A stretch of DNA of 64,000 nt from Sipunculus nudus (lineage: Eukaryota > Annelida > Sipuncula > Golfingiida > Sipunculidae): the NCBI GenBank assembly GCA_026874595.1, contig CM049309.1:49512079-49576078 (forward strand). Reading direction: 5' to 3'. Positions within the stretch are counted from its first letter, which is position 1; every line of letters begins with the position of its first letter. The notes beneath the pieces are model-generated. The model saw only the letters and a program-made list of their open reading frames with translations, was not told the DNA's origin and did no database searches. Below are positions 31,340 through 44,739 of this stretch, piece by piece. A program made the position numbers and the translations under genes.

Positions 31340-34300
31340 TGACCTCGATGGCATTCATACACAATTGTATTTTCTTCCAAAATCATTTAAAATAAAATAT
31401 TGTTTAACAAGACACGTTTTAATCTTTAATATTAACATTTGCCAAATGAACATACAAATAAAGATTTAATTATTTCTACTTTTTAACAATTTATTATTAA
31501 GGTGAGTTCATTAAGCAATATGTTGGACAAGCAGTAAGAAACACGAACAAAGTTCAGATTCTTTGAGACTTAGGTACTTGAAATTTACTTGAAAATGTGC
31601 CATATCAGACAAGTTAAATGTACTTAAAAAGGAGTTTTAATGTTAAATGTTAAAACAACCTTAATGTTGACTTCTTCTAAACCGACCCCAATATTTTAAC
31701 CTAAACAATTTGTTATTGTTTTTATGGTTTTTATTAAAATTACAATAACTTAATATGAAAAAAAAAAAGAAATGCAAAAACCTTTAATTACATTCAAGGC
31801 GTTTGTTTCTTGTATAAGGCATATGTCATTTTGTTAGCTTGTGCACGTAATAACAATTGTTCTTAATCACGATTCAAGGGAAACGAGCATCAGGTAAGAA
31901 GGCATACAATGCTTTAATTTTTGTCTGGAGTTATTTGCTATAAAAATGACAAAAAGAACAAGGGCTTCAATCAAAGATGTACATTCCGCTGCTGCATCTG
32001 ACATCCCCTGCATTTAATGACATAACCAATCAGATTTTATAAATATCATAATAGTTCTATTCTTCATTCCACATTTCGTAGTTTGCATTATATATAGATA
32101 GTACAGGCTGTGTGCTACTCATTGTCTACAGATTACTATTTTCATAAAAAAAATGTTGTACCAGTGATCTTGTTCGGAAGGATGAAGCCTATATTGCCAT
32201 TGTACCATCACAAGTCATTGAAGGATAAAGACATAAACGACAAGAGTTCAATAATAACAAACATTAACTTAACCGTTGTTATATTTAAACTTTACCATTA
32301 GTTTTACCATAGTTTATGTTAAGATTTGTCCGTTTTTGTAATTGTACTGGTATATCCTGAATGCCTCGGTTTATAATTCCCATAAATCGTTTTAAAAATA
32401 GACCTTCGGGGGGGGGGGGGGGGGGTGAAGATGGAATAGAAGAAAACACGAACAATAACATTATGACTCATGATGAAACTTTTTTTGTTATGATTTGATA
32501 TTTAATTTCAAATTTGTTTCCTTCAACCTGACTTTTTTTAAACTTCTACATTTTCTAGGGTCCCTTTGTTATTTTTTATTGAAACACTCTCCTTAATGTA
32601 TTCTTCAGCAAGACATGCATTTCATTCAGTGTTAATTATGTCTTTTACATGTCTCATTCTACTGTAAATATCTGTAAATAGTTGTCTGCTTTAAACTGAC
32701 TAATGTGCCAAGCTTATACAAATGATTTGCAATGAATAGTAAGATAACTGATGAGAATAGCTACTCCAAAGAAGGTATAATTGCTTCCAAATGATATGAT
32801 ATTCCCGCACAAAGCTGAGGTTATATGATCACCGTTGTTATTATGATCATTATTTTTTTTCTTAAAATGTACTTCATTTTACTGTGAATGTTGGACTAGG
32901 TAGCATTTTCTAAAACTTTGGGTTGGGTTAGTGAGGATCTGGCAATAAATCAAGACAAAGTTGTCCTTTTTGTCTGTTGTTTATTCTTCACAAAATATCT
33001 AAAAAAATAGTCATCCGCCTAAAACTTTTATAAATTATTTCTTTGATCATGACCAAAACATAAAAATACTCCTTAGAATTTCTTAGGAACCTGTAGAAAT
33101 ACTTTGGTTAAACTAACCGTAATAGCAGGTTGCTATACCCTCACCATCAGCGAGCGGATAGTGATGATAGTAATGTAATAATCGAACCATTGGACAGGGC
33201 AATAGCAAAATCATATTAAATGGAAGAATAACAGGGCAATTTTCATATGCTATGTATGAATGAAATAAATATTTAGTCAATGGTTATAACCAGGGAAAAC
33301 GGAGCCATACTGTATACGATACAGGTTATCTGAAATGAGCAAGTGGTCCGCCAAACACATTCCACAAACTACCCAAGGATACCTTGGTGTCTATATACAA
33401 TTTTTTAATTATTTTATCAATGCAATTTTCTTAAACAATATACTGGTGGCCATACAACGGCTGATTATTTTTTCCTGGTTCGTCTGATGGATCTTGATGC
33501 GGATCCATATGTGAGCGGAGGTATGCGCTCTACCAGTGCTCTCTAATATTGGAATAAATGTCTTAACGCAGTCTTTGTGTGTCTAGTCTAGTTTATTGTG
33601 ATGATATATATCTTACCAACCATTTTGAGGTGATTTGTTGCTAAAATTCCCTCTGTTATAAATATTTATATTTATTGACCCTTAATTTTACTCTAAAATT
33701 AAAATTTACCTGAAAAAATGACAAAACCACCATGGAAAAATTGGCACCATATTTTTTGTAAAGGTTACGGGGTAAGAATCACAAACATGTAGGGTGTCTA
33801 CTTTTTACAGGGATAAATTACTCGCCGACATATGCCCCCACGCGAATAGGTAAAGCGCTGTGTAAAGAGCGTACAAAGATACAAGAATGAATTGTTAATA
33901 TTTAAACAAAATATATGGTCCTTACACAGCGCTTCACGTACAGGCCTACTTCCTATATCTAAAGCTTGTTTCGAAGCGTTAAATTTTCCGCTGCCTCTAG
34001 ACTAAAAATTAATCCGAATTATTTTGATGACATCCTTACACTAGAACAAACCGCATAATGCATTCTATAAACACCAAATATACATAAATTTCACAAATTT
34101 GAGGAATCAAGAAGAAAGAAAAATAAAACAATGACAAGTATATTTACGTATAAACAAACATTTTGAAGAGATACTTTGAAATCGTACGGAGAACAGTGAA
34201 ATCTGTTCCAAATTACCGCCGTTCTATTAAAATTGAGCTATGGAAGGTCCGGGGATGGGTGTAACCAGATGATTTTCTGAATAATAAGGGAAACTGAACA

Positions 34301-34619
34301 AAGTGGACTAAGGTATCTGAATTGAGATTGAAGAAACTGAGGACAGATTGTTAATATAATATGTGGAATATGCCTAAGGGGTACAGGCTTGGGAAAACAA
34401 GGTGCAGATACTGTCATATGAAAATGGTGACATTCCATCTGAGGTCCATATAATCATGTGCTTGATCCAAATATTTTTCCTTATCAAAACAACGCGCTTT
34501 TGAGAGGTATGACTAAAAATAAAGGTATTCTCATGCAATGATTAATTTTTTGGCGAAGGTAACAACATCCATTTTTCATGCTAAATTATTTAGTATTTAC
34601 ATCTGGAGAATTCCACTCG

Positions 34620-34900
34620 GTTTCGGAATTCTTGACAGGGCGGAGACCACCGCACCTGCGGGCATTGGGTGGGTCCAACTGCTGTGTCATACCACCAAGA
34701 AACCTCCGAAAGGCGCACTCGATTGTGAATGAAACACGGCCGACGGGACCGACCTTCCCATTAAGCCTGCAAAGCGCTCACCCTTAGTGGAGACCGACCC
34801 TGAACAATCTCAATGCTCCTCCTCGGCTGAGTTTTGAACTCCCGAGATCGTAGCCTTGAGTTCTGTGCACTTACCCTAGACCACGGAGGTCGGTACCTCA
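34620..34900 (-). repeat. tRNA-derived SINE-like element
   Basis: On the minus strand, 34900-34825 resembles a tRNA head with an A-box-like 'tggtctagggtaag' and a B-box-like 'gagttcaaaactc'. A GC-rich body extends to about 34620. Too divergent for a functional tRNA. Confidence 0.55.
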
Positions 34901-35392
34901 TGTAACATTGAAAGTTCAATTTCGAATAAAAAGTATAATAATAGAGTAGAATAACATGAGTAGAATAATAAAATACTCTAGAAACTTATAAATTATCTGA
35001 TACTTCCAAATAATGACTGCGTTCTGTCAAATTATGCCCCAGGTTGCATGTGTTCCAGAATCATGAATCAAAATAAAACGCACAAGAACTGTGAAGCATA
35101 CGGATGGCTTATCAGCTCAATTCAACAGCAGCTGTGTCCCCATAAAATACTAATGAGAATAAAACAACAAAGCCTTGCATTATTCTGATGGTCTGTTGCT
35201 GAGACTGATGACTTACTTCCCTTTTCCACATTTAGTTTTTAAACAATTTTAAGTGTAAAATTGCAAATTGTATACGCTAAAAATTGGAAATAACACGAAT
35301 ATTGACTTATTCAGCATGCGAAAAGTAATGGGAACACATGAATGTCAATCCCCCCCCAAAAAAGAACACTGATAGTCTTGATTCATACAACG

Positions 35393-35393
<1 letters not shown>

Positions 35394-35454
<61 letters not shown>
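35394..35454. repeat. (AT)n microsatellite
   Basis: About 60 bp of pure AT, 3' of the decayed LINE. Confidence 0.95.
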
Positions 35455-35457
<3 letters not shown>

Positions 35458-36536
35458 GTTTCTGTGTGTCTGTGTATGGGTGTTTCTGTGATTATTTCTA
35501 CGAATTGCAACATCATGTAAAAAAATAAGGTATAAACCTTCGTTAGTTATGGGCCACCAAGAATTAACTATTTTGCCGTCCAGGCTAATACTAAATGATT
35601 CCATTGATATATGATCATTCGATAGCTCTTTGCACCTTACCCCGCCAATTATTCTCTATGTATCCTGCATTGCTATAATTTGGAAACTTTATTAGTTATA
35701 TTTTCATTCCTTTTCAAATTTGTATGGCCCAAGTATTTCAATATCTGCTGAAAGCTCCAATCCGATAACCACTGTTTTCTGTGTATTAACATAAAATTTT
35801 GACATATAAACAAATTTATCTGTTACATCTATGCAGTTATGCATAGTGATGCTTCATCGCATACAAATATATTAATATCATCAGTATACTGTCATATTTT
35901 TAATTCACAGTTACCGTCCGGAAGCTTTATCGCCTTCACTAAATTGCTTTTTCAATTTTAAAAGCCAGTATTTCAGACCCGAGAACAAACAAAAGAGCAC
36001 TTAGTGGACACCCTTGACGGACACCACGATCCATTGTACACCATCCTGTGTGCCATCCCGCATCAGAAACGCAGCTATGTCTCCCTGTATTAAAATCCAT
36101 TACCCATCGAGTACATTTTGGACCGAAATTGTACATTTCTAGAAGATTTAGAATTTAAAGAAATACAATTAAAGGCCCGAGTATAATCGACTGCTAAGAT
36201 AGCTGCTTCGACATTTTTTTTCTTTATCAGCAAACCATTATATCTCAATTGAATATGCCTTATTTTATAATACATTTCCCTCCCGTTAATGTAAGCAGTC
36301 TGATATGTATTTACAAAGTAAAGAAAACACCGGCACCTATTTTATATTCTGAGCACGGAGGTGATATTTGCCTAAAAGATTGCAAGTTATCTGTAGATTC
36401 ATCCACACACTTTGGTATTAATTTCATCAAACCCTTTTTCTGGGAACTAGCTGACTTCCCCTTAATGAAGGTTTCATTTACAGAATTTACCATTCGGTGT
36501 TTTATTCTAGGCCAGAAAATTCATAGAATTCTGGCT

Positions 36537-36695
36537 CAAGACCGTGCAGTATAGGACTTGTATTATCTCTAATTGCTTTCACCATTTGCCAACATTCTTC
36601 TGCATTAAAGGGGCCCAGTCACCTATAAAGCATGTTGAATTAACACGAAAAATAGCCTCTTCCCTTTAAAATAAATGTCCCTGCCAAAATATTGC
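36537..36695 (-). repeat. Dispersed repeat shared with 40229-40372 (LINE RT start plus flank)
   Basis: About 145 bp are shared with 40229-40372 with few differences. The shared part includes the LINE RT start (ECWQMVKAIRDN on the minus strand) and about 80 bp beyond it containing 'ttgaattaacacgaaaaata'. The joint is therefore part of the repeated unit. Confidence 0.8.
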
Positions 36696-37039
36696 CTTGA
36701 AACCGTTTGCCTACTCATGTAAACGAGTGTTAAAAACAGTGGACTGGGCGCGATCACAGGTGTCAACATAAACACATGCGCGTGGGACAATGATCATCGT
36801 GAAGCCACAACACTTAACAATTAGGAGATACCCTGACTGACTTGGGCCAAAAATGTGATACATGTTCCACCGTGTGTTGCGGCTCATAATCGGACCCCCG
36901 AAACAGCCAAATACGAGTTACTGAGACGATGTGGTGGGGTGGTTTAGTTGGGAAACTTTTGTATATAGCAAAACTGAACTAATTGTATGAAAGATAAGGG
37001 ATAATATTGCTCCTGATTATGTCCCTTTTAACGTAGACA

Positions 37040-37430
37040 AATTGTTCAGGGAAAAACATTGGGCCGATCCCTGTTTCGAACTCATGTTGGTGGCGCACAG
37101 GTCCGGCGTACCAACCGCTTTGCTAGCAAAGCAAGCTGCACTAGCGAGACAGTTCGGTCCGATTTTATGTCACCCTGAACACACCCCCTCTTAAGAGCGT
37201 TTTGCTACCAGAACAAGATAACCTATCCCAGGAGTCACACTTTGGTGAGCTTAGTCCCTGGGCCATAAAGTTTTACCGTCACGTTGGACGAGCCCCCATT
37301 TTGTTTCCAAGACAAATTGTTCAGGGGAAAACATTGGACCGATCCCGGTTTCGAACCCATGTTGGTGGCGCACAAGTCCGGCGTACCAACCGCTTCGCTA
37401 GCAAAGCAAGCTTCACTGTAGCTTTAACTG
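37040..37430 (-). repeat. Composite tRNA-like repeat, module-spacer-module, copy 2, inside the decayed LINE
   Basis: The modules at about 37430-37313 and 37190-37040 (minus strand) share 'gcgccaccaacatg', GTTCGAAACCGGGATCGG and 'ttttcccctgaacaattt' with copy 1. The spacer shares 'aaagtgtgactcctgggata'. The element sits next to the LINE linker coding segment and so interrupts the LINE. Confidence 0.7.
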
Positions 37431-38500
37431 TTTCTAAAGTTTCCAATTTAAGTTTGGTTTGTTCATATCGTTTAACTAATGAATAGTCAATGGGATTAAT
37501 TGCAAGTTGTCGATGATAAGTGTTCATCAATTTTTCTATCTCCAATAGCTCAGACTTCCGTATCCGTGCTATGATTTTATTATATTCAATCACAGCAAAC
37601 TTAATATTTACCTTATTTATTGTGAACACAGTATTTATTGGTGTGTTTATACGTTTATGTCGGTATATGTCTATTTCTATGTTGTTTTATGACTGTTTTT
37701 GTTAAAATAGATATTGTTAAAGAAACGCAATATTTACCTTACATAGTTCCCATAGTACCTGGTGCCCCCACAATACCTTGATACTTTACCTTTGTGCCTT
37801 TAACCACCTAATGGATTTAATCATCCAGGTGTTCACGCTGTAACAGGCATAAATTTATATATAGTATACCGGTTCCATGACAGATTTATCTAATTTCAAA
37901 TTCAATTGAACCATACCATGGTCCGATTTAGTATACTCAATAAAGCTGATAATTCATTGACAAAAACGTAGTCAAACATTTAGCTTTAAAAGGTTGCGAA
38001 CATTTTTACCTCAGCATGAAATGTTCTCCATACATAAGTTAAATTCAATGAATGAACAAAATCATCAATAACTCTTCAAGCATGTGGCTCTCCTGCAATA
38101 ACATCTAAAGCAGGGTCTGTTACAGCATTCATATCACCGGCTATAATAACATTAAAAAGTGAGGCATCAACGTTTAACTCTTCTCCGGTACACTCACTGT
38201 TTTCATCATTTGGACAATAAACATTAACTAAAGCAAATTACTCGTGTTCAATATTACATGGGCACGGTGCACATTTTGTTTAATAATATGGTATTACCCC
38301 TAGAACTGGTTGTATGGTTCAATTCAAACAGTTCACCAGCCCTTTCAGAAGCCCATCGATGTACATCAGACTCCTTTATGCAAGTTTACTGTAAAAAGAC
38401 CATATAAATGTTCTTTATTCTAACAAATTGAAAGAGGTCCTGTCTGTTTTTCCTATTCCTTAGTCCCCGTACATGCAATGTGATAATCCTGAAACCTGAG

Positions 38501-38763
38501 ATGAGTCACGTATATCATGTTGACACTAATTCTCTGATTTATAAGCCACTGCTTGATGGAAGCACATTTCTCTGCTCCTCACTATGGATTTTTTTTTCGC
38601 CGCTAGGTGGTGTCTGAGGTTCTGACCTTTTACCGTAGGTGTTTAAGATCTTTTAGTTCTTTCTTGCGTGTTTTGAGTATCGAGATTCACTTTCAAGCGG
38701 AATCGTCTCTCTCTCCATATCTTCAGCTAAGCAGTGGTTTATCTTCTAGATGGGAGGATTGGG

Positions 38764-38795
<32 letters not shown>

Positions 38796-40228
38796 GTATG
38801 TTTATAATACCTTTTTAGGTTCTGTATGACACATTTCAAATATATATACTTGTTCACATTTTAATTAAGTATAGTGTTTAAGAAAATAAGGTATTATGTT
38901 TCCACTATAATTTTATTCTATACCAGGTTTAGATATAATATATCATAGTAAACACATAAATGGAACCAAAGTCTATATAATTCTGTTTATGAATATAGTT
39001 CATTTGCAATATACAAGTATTGTTCTCTGAATAGTGTGGGTGGGGGTGGGGGTGGGGAGTAGGGTGATTACATTCACCATCCCCCCTTGCCAAAAAGTGG
39101 GGGAGGGGATATATAACCCCCCCCCCCCTATATTGACACCCGTGCAGCTGAGCCAGATCTCCGCCTCGGGAAAGGTAGGCCCTAAATCCTCTATCAGCTA
39201 TACATGATTCTATAGTCTCTATATACTCTATTCCTCGCGGTCTCTATAGCAACATGGCCCACTTGGTGACATTTGTAGCATACACGCTGCCCTTTTATCG
39301 CTCTTTGTCCCTTGGAACAATAATCAAAATCATGCGTTCAGGCCAAACACATTTAATTATTTGGTCCGCATGGTACACAACTGCTCTGATTTCCATTAGA
39401 GCAGGGTTAGCTTAATCTAATTCCATTGACACGAAGACGAGGGTTGGATCATTCACTGCAGATTATAAATAACGTAATAACATGATCCCAGGTACAATAA
39501 TTGGACCGTCTATAGCTAATTCATTTATATATATTTATGCAGGGGTTCAGGCACAACAACTAAGGACCGCATATAACATTAAACAAGTGTATTAACAAAA
39601 AAATGATGTACAAATACATAAACCTTCCGGCCGCCTGGATCTTTGTCTTGTTGCAGATAAATAAAGTTTACTAACAGTGAATAACCACGATATTATAAAC
39701 ACCAATGAGTCTTGAATACATATAAAACTCTTCGTGATATGGTAAAACACGACCCATGATACATTCCACTGAATGATTATGGTTTGCACAAAAGGTCAAA
39801 AACACCAGTCCAGTGGCAAAGGGTGATCACTAAGTTTTTGATCAGCTGGGTCCACGAATCCAAGGCAAGTACGGAACGTTACTACTTACAGTTCACGGTC
39901 ACGTGTCATTTGTTCCAAGTCTCTTCATACACATAATGTTCATCTCAGAATTACGATTAACAATCATGATACGCAAATGATAAAGGTGCCCATTCACCTA
40001 CCTCATGGAAAAGAATTTATGTGATTTCTTGCTTCTTCTGTGTAACATATGAATGATTTTAGAGTTATTCTGGTCATGAAATGTTCTTATAACGATTCTG
40101 TGAAGGATGTATGAACTTGTTTATCATCAACATGTTTGTAAACACAGCAATGTTGACAAACGGGAAAAAACATGTAACCTCAGGTGGTAGGTTGCATATA
40201 TGTGGAGGTAGGAAGGTCATTTGTTGCC
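38501..40228. other. Intergenic, no recognised gene
   Basis: Short (CA)n/(AT)n at 38765-38795 and G/C runs at 39035-39130. No gene seen. Confidence 0.5.
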
Positions 40229-40372
40229 AAGACCGTGCAGTATAGGATTTGTATTATCTCTAATTGCTTTCACCATTTGCCAACATTGTTCTGCATTAAA
40301 GGGGCCCAATCACCTATAAAAAAGCATGTTGAATTAACACGAAAAATAGCTTCTTCCCTTTAAAATAAATGT
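40229..40372 (-). repeat. Second copy of the 36537-36695 repeat, LINE fragment
   Basis: It matches 36537-36695 over almost its whole length, with a small insertion (an extra 'aaaa') and single-base changes. The LINE coding part reads EQCWQMVKAIRDN on the minus strand. Nothing else of the LINE is visible on either side. Confidence 0.8.
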
Positions 40373-43219
40373 ACGAGCGAAAGTCTGACATTACTTGACA
40401 CTTACGCACGGACGACCCTGCCATATTGCCAGACCTGTACAGAGTAAAACGCCACTCTGGGTCTCCAGACATCGAACTTGCCCCACTGAGGCTCTTAACC
40501 CGACTTCATAGAATCGTAGAGCTTCTTCCGAAACCTTGCCCATACATGAATCAAGATTAACCTACAGGCAATAATCTGCACCTAATTTGCCTTGATTAAT
40601 CAAACCACGGGGATTTTCACTCCACTGATAGCCTGACAATTTCGTTCCAGGCATGACAGCGAGCAAAGGCAAAACCCCTCTGTCTTGAATGAAGCCAAAA
40701 AATACCTGGGCTGTATAAGTATGGGTAAAATTACTCTCAATTTGCTAAATCGACGTTATAAATCTTTTTATGAGAGTTGACCAAACAAAAAGTAAAATGT
40801 TATAACGAAACTTTGCATATATTGACCGACGGTACTACGGGTGTTTCATAAACCCGCCAGGTACAATTGACAAGTCAATATTACACAATCAAAATCATAC
40901 CTACCATTTTAATTAACAATATTTGAGTTAGGCCGACAGGAATAAACATAGAACTCATTTGTGACCTGATGAAAACTGATGCAATAATTTTTTTTTAAAG
41001 TTTAAAAAGTTTTTGTTTTCAAAGTTCATGCTGTAAAATGTTTTTATACATTTCGTTTAATAATGGGTCGGGCAGATTCCAATCGCCGACCAATTTTGTA
41101 TGCAAAAAATGATTTTCAAATCCGCCCTTTACTAGTAATATCTATTCATTTTCTGAACACAACAGATGGAAAACGACATTTGTTATTGTAACTGAAAGAG
41201 AGAAATGAAGACTAGATTCACTTTATTACCTTTCTGTACACCCAAGGATGGAAATAAACTGCATACTATGAACTGTTTATATTCTCAGTTTTTAAAGGCT
41301 TTTGATATCGAAAATTTATTGCGGAAAGATAGACTATCCAGGAAATGTTTATGGGAAACTTGAAGTCCGCAGCAAACTCTATCTGGTCGACCTCAAACTT
41401 CCTTATGTGCTGCAGTAAATATTAATTATTGATAACATTGGGCAATCCTCTGTCTATATTTTTAATTTCCTTTCCAAACTGAAAACCTTAGAAAGAACTC
41501 GAAGACTTAATACAGACAAATATCTAGAGATCATAGAAATGTCAGAACCCAGGGGAAATGTTTATAGAATATAAAACTCTCTGAATTTTTATGTGTCCAG
41601 TGATGAAATATTGTGGAAAAAAGTCGGCTCATCTTATATATTCGGGTAGAGAAAGTATACTTGTCGGAAAGCACTTTGATGTGAGGAACGTAAGACAGAA
41701 TGAATAATGATCAGAAATCAATGCTAGATAATAACGGGATGCATGTGAAAGTTTGTTGAAATATATGGATTTCCGTTCACTAAAACATAGTTAATGGGGA
41801 TGAATTATTCAATAGTTCGGAGACCGCTATTGGCAAAAAGTTGTTCAGATCACTACGTGTCATATAAAGAACAAAGACATTAGTCTCAATTTGAAAATAA
41901 CCGACATGTATCAAAATTTATTATCTACTCTATACAAGTTAATGGTAACAATGGTAAATGAGGAAAAAAGAGCAAGTGCTCAGAAATATTAGCCAGCTTT
42001 AAAAAATAAGCCAAAATAGGGTAAAATTACCGACAGACTTCCCTTTATCTGCATTTTTTTAAAATCCCAAACTGCTTAAAGTTATACGTTTTACATATAT
42101 GCATAGCTCAAAAGGTCAGAAACGTACAACAGCAAACGTGTTATTGCATGAAGATAAAAGCATTTTTAATATGTTGCAATTCATGCTGGATGCCTACTCA
42201 CAGAAGAATTATTAAGTATCTCACTCTCCTTCTTACTGAACCTACTGAATCACAGTATAGTAATATTAGAATACTGAATAAAAAAGAGAAAAAATCTTTA
42301 GTAACTCTTCATGGTTTAATTATCCTCTAATAAAAGAATACATACAATGAAACAGTTTAACAATAAAATGTAACAATTAATCAATGAAAGGTTAGTGTAA
42401 ACTTTTACTTTAGTATTTCAGTGTAGATTATTTTACCTTATTCAAACAGAGGCTTAGGTATAAAATATTTAATGGTAAATACTCAGAAATGTAGTTATGT
42501 TCGTTATCATTGATATGGATAGTCATTTAAAAGTTTGTTAAAATGTTAGTTACTTTACAATGATTTGAATAACATACTTAATATTTTATATATTTTAATG
42601 CATTTTTCTAGCTGTCACACTGGAAGCAAGGCACGCAACATTGTTTCACTTGATAACCTTGATAATCTGCTAGGTCACAGTAGACTGCAGGCATTGTACT
42701 GACTGGTATGCTAAATCTCCTTGTAAAACTGATGTAAACGCATGGAGGGTCTCCGTTCACTCCCGTTCGTGTGTGTGTGTTTGTTCACAACACAACTCAT
42801 ATCATAAACGGAATATCATTATCATTTTCATATTAAAGAATTTAAGTTATCCCCCCCCCAAAAAAATGACATATTCAAGGTCAAGGTCACTCTCTTAGTA
42901 AAGTTCATGACCCCATTTCAAATAGGCTTCGTCCTCTCACCCATATATCTATGCACATGTCAAGTTTGGTAAAGATCCGTTAGATTTTTTTTTTAAGTTA
43001 TCGCGCAGATAAGTTTTATCTTCGGGGACGAAGTCGGCGGCGGGACCGTCATGAAACCATAGTATTCCCCTACTTTGTCTGGGGATACAAACACTAGCGG
43101 TATATCCATAATTTCGACATTTTACGTGTGACTTCCGGATTTTAGTGTGTACTCAAATGGCAGCCCAATGAGCGGTTTCAATAAACCTGTCAGGATTCGA
43201 TGATGCCACACGAAAGTAC
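40373..43219. other. Intergenic, no recognised gene
   Basis: AT-rich with R3 copy 2 at its right end. ORFs such as 42148-42330 are short and unrecognised. Some of 41200-42300 could be old LINE sequence, but I could not confirm any motif. Confidence 0.45.
42760..43080 (-). repeat. Dispersed repeat family R3, copy 2, with a second repeat attached
   Basis: On the minus strand 42830-42765 reads 'gatattccgtttatgat', then 'gttgtgttgtgaacaaacac', matching 14660-14715. The neighbouring 42870-43080 has 'caaggtcaaggtcac' and 'aagtttggtaaagatccgtt', also typical of dispersed mollusc repeats. Confidence 0.5.
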
Positions 43220-43232
43220 TCTGAGGACAGCG

Positions 43233-43283
<51 letters not shown>

Positions 43284-44263
43284 GGTAAATCAACATGGGT
43301 AACAGGAGTGAATTAAAAATCTTTACTTTTTCAGACTGGTTTTGGTTTTATATGGATGGCTCAAGAAGTCGGTGATTGTAACTGGTTTATGTGATGTTTT
43401 AAAGAAAGACTGATAGATATAGCACAACAGAAGTGGAGTAGTGATGTAAAGTCAAGTAATAAGTTACAGTATTATGGTCTTTTCAAATCCATGTTGAATG
43501 TTGAAAAATTTATCAGTTGTGTTTCTAATAAATACCACAAAACCGCATTAGCTAAATTTAGATGTTCAGATCACAAGTTACAAATAGAAACAGGACGACA
43601 GAATTGCTTGGATAGAGAAGAAAGAGTCTGTAAAAATTGTATAAGGTATGGTTATAACATTATAGAAGATGAGAGTCACTTCCTGTTGGAATTTCCTATA
43701 TATAAGGAATTACGGTTTAAATATTTTGAAAAAGATATCCAAGAGTCAACAGAATATAATTTTAAAAAGATATTGAAATCAGAAAATACATGTGAAATAA
43801 CCAAACTAGCTGCTTATGTATTTCATGCTTTCAGCTTAAGGAAATCAACAATAGGAGACTGATCAATTTGCATTTTGTGTATTATGTATCGTTTAATGTT
43901 TGTAACACTACCTTTACTTTAACATTTCAGCCACCAGAATACCATATGTGAGTATATTGTATGAATTTTTAATATAAGTATCCGTATTATTTTCGAATTA
44001 TTGAGTTTTTTTTTCTGTTTGTACGTTTTTGTTTTGCTTGTTTGTATTTTTTTTATAATGTAAAATTTTTTTATTTATTATTTTTTTAATAATTTTTTTT
44101 CTTTATTTTATTTGATTATTTATTTAATATTTTTTTCACTTCTTTCTCTACTTTTTATTACTTTATAACTCTATTACGCAGTTGTTGTTTGAAATTGAAT
44201 GGTACATATGTACCACATGAATGTTGGAACTTTGGGCCTGAGGCCTTGTTTTCTGTTTCTGTT
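43233..44263 (+). mobile_element. 5'-truncated Tx1/L1-like LINE tail with target-site duplication
   Basis: A 13-bp direct repeat (tctgaggacagcg) lies at 43220-43232 and 44264-44276. Between them are an (AT)n array, a LINE ORF2 C-terminus and a 3' UTR. The coding part, from about 43330 to 43862, reads 'GFGFIWMAQEVGDC', a stop, 'RLIDIAQQKWSSD', then 'LAKFRCSDHKLQIETGR', 'EERVCKNC' and 'IEDESHFLLEFPIYKELRF'. This is the usual Cys-containing tail of Tx1/L1-like ORF2. The last 123 codons are open. The repeat identifies a target-primed insertion. Confidence 0.85.
43236..43278. repeat. (AT)n microsatellite at the 5' edge of the LINE tail
   Basis: Pure AT array lying directly inside the left copy of the 13-bp target-site duplication. 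Confidence 0.95.
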
Positions 44264-44739
44264 TCTGAGGACAGCGTCTATCTGCGGAGAGATTCTGTCG
44301 GCAGGGGGGACTTGTGCCGCCAAAGTAAAGCGGAATAATGCTTTTCGGACCTCACCTAAGTCCTAAAATTATAGTATTGGATTAATATATTTATTGTATA
44401 AATATATTGTACAATGTATAATTCTTATTCTCATAGCAGGATTATGATTACATTGACCCTCCGATAATCTGTGTGTGGGTGTATATGTGTGTGTGTGTGA
44501 GGGCGGGGGGGGGGGGGGGAGATGTGGGGGCTGAATTGACGCCCCTGACGATGTCTAACAGTAGAAGTTTTTTTTTTTCATTTTCATCATAAAGCAATTT
44601 TGTTTTGAATGGGGGGGGGGGGGGATCGACCTAATTTTAAAGTGTTCAAAAGATCTTAACAAATGTTTGCTCTTTGTGGGTACACATACTATCATCACAC
44701 AACATTTACCGAATTAGGAAGTAGCTCACTGAGGACGCG

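Larger units (their letters stand above)
26513..34619. other. Long gene-poor stretch
   Basis: Only R2 copy 2, a (GA)n array, G-runs (32408) and short unrecognised ORFs. A 143-codon frame at 28854-29285 has no family resemblance. 33852-33866 and 33922-33936 form a short inverted repeat around 'aaagcgctgtgtaa'. Confidence 0.5.
35939..38500 (-). mobile_element. Decayed Tx1/L1-like LINE, interrupted by other repeats
   Basis: Read on the minus strand. At 38500-38090 there is an AP-endonuclease remnant: 'HVRGLRNRKNRQDLFQF', 'VNVYCPNDENSE', and 'VIIAGDMNAVTDPALDV', the GDxN motif. At 37629-37421 is the endonuclease-RT linker ('SELLEIEKLMNTYHRQL', 'YEQTKLKLETLE'). At 36607-36311 is the start of the RT ('ECWQMVKAIRDNTSPILHG', 'KKGLMKLIPKCVDES'). 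At 36136-35939 is 'RGVRQGCPLSALLFVLGSE', an RT motif. Stops and frameshifts separate these blocks, one near 36520. The linker and RT start are split by about 0.8 kb of unrelated repeats. The 5' end and the RT catalytic block were not found. This is a dead copy. Confidence 0.85.
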
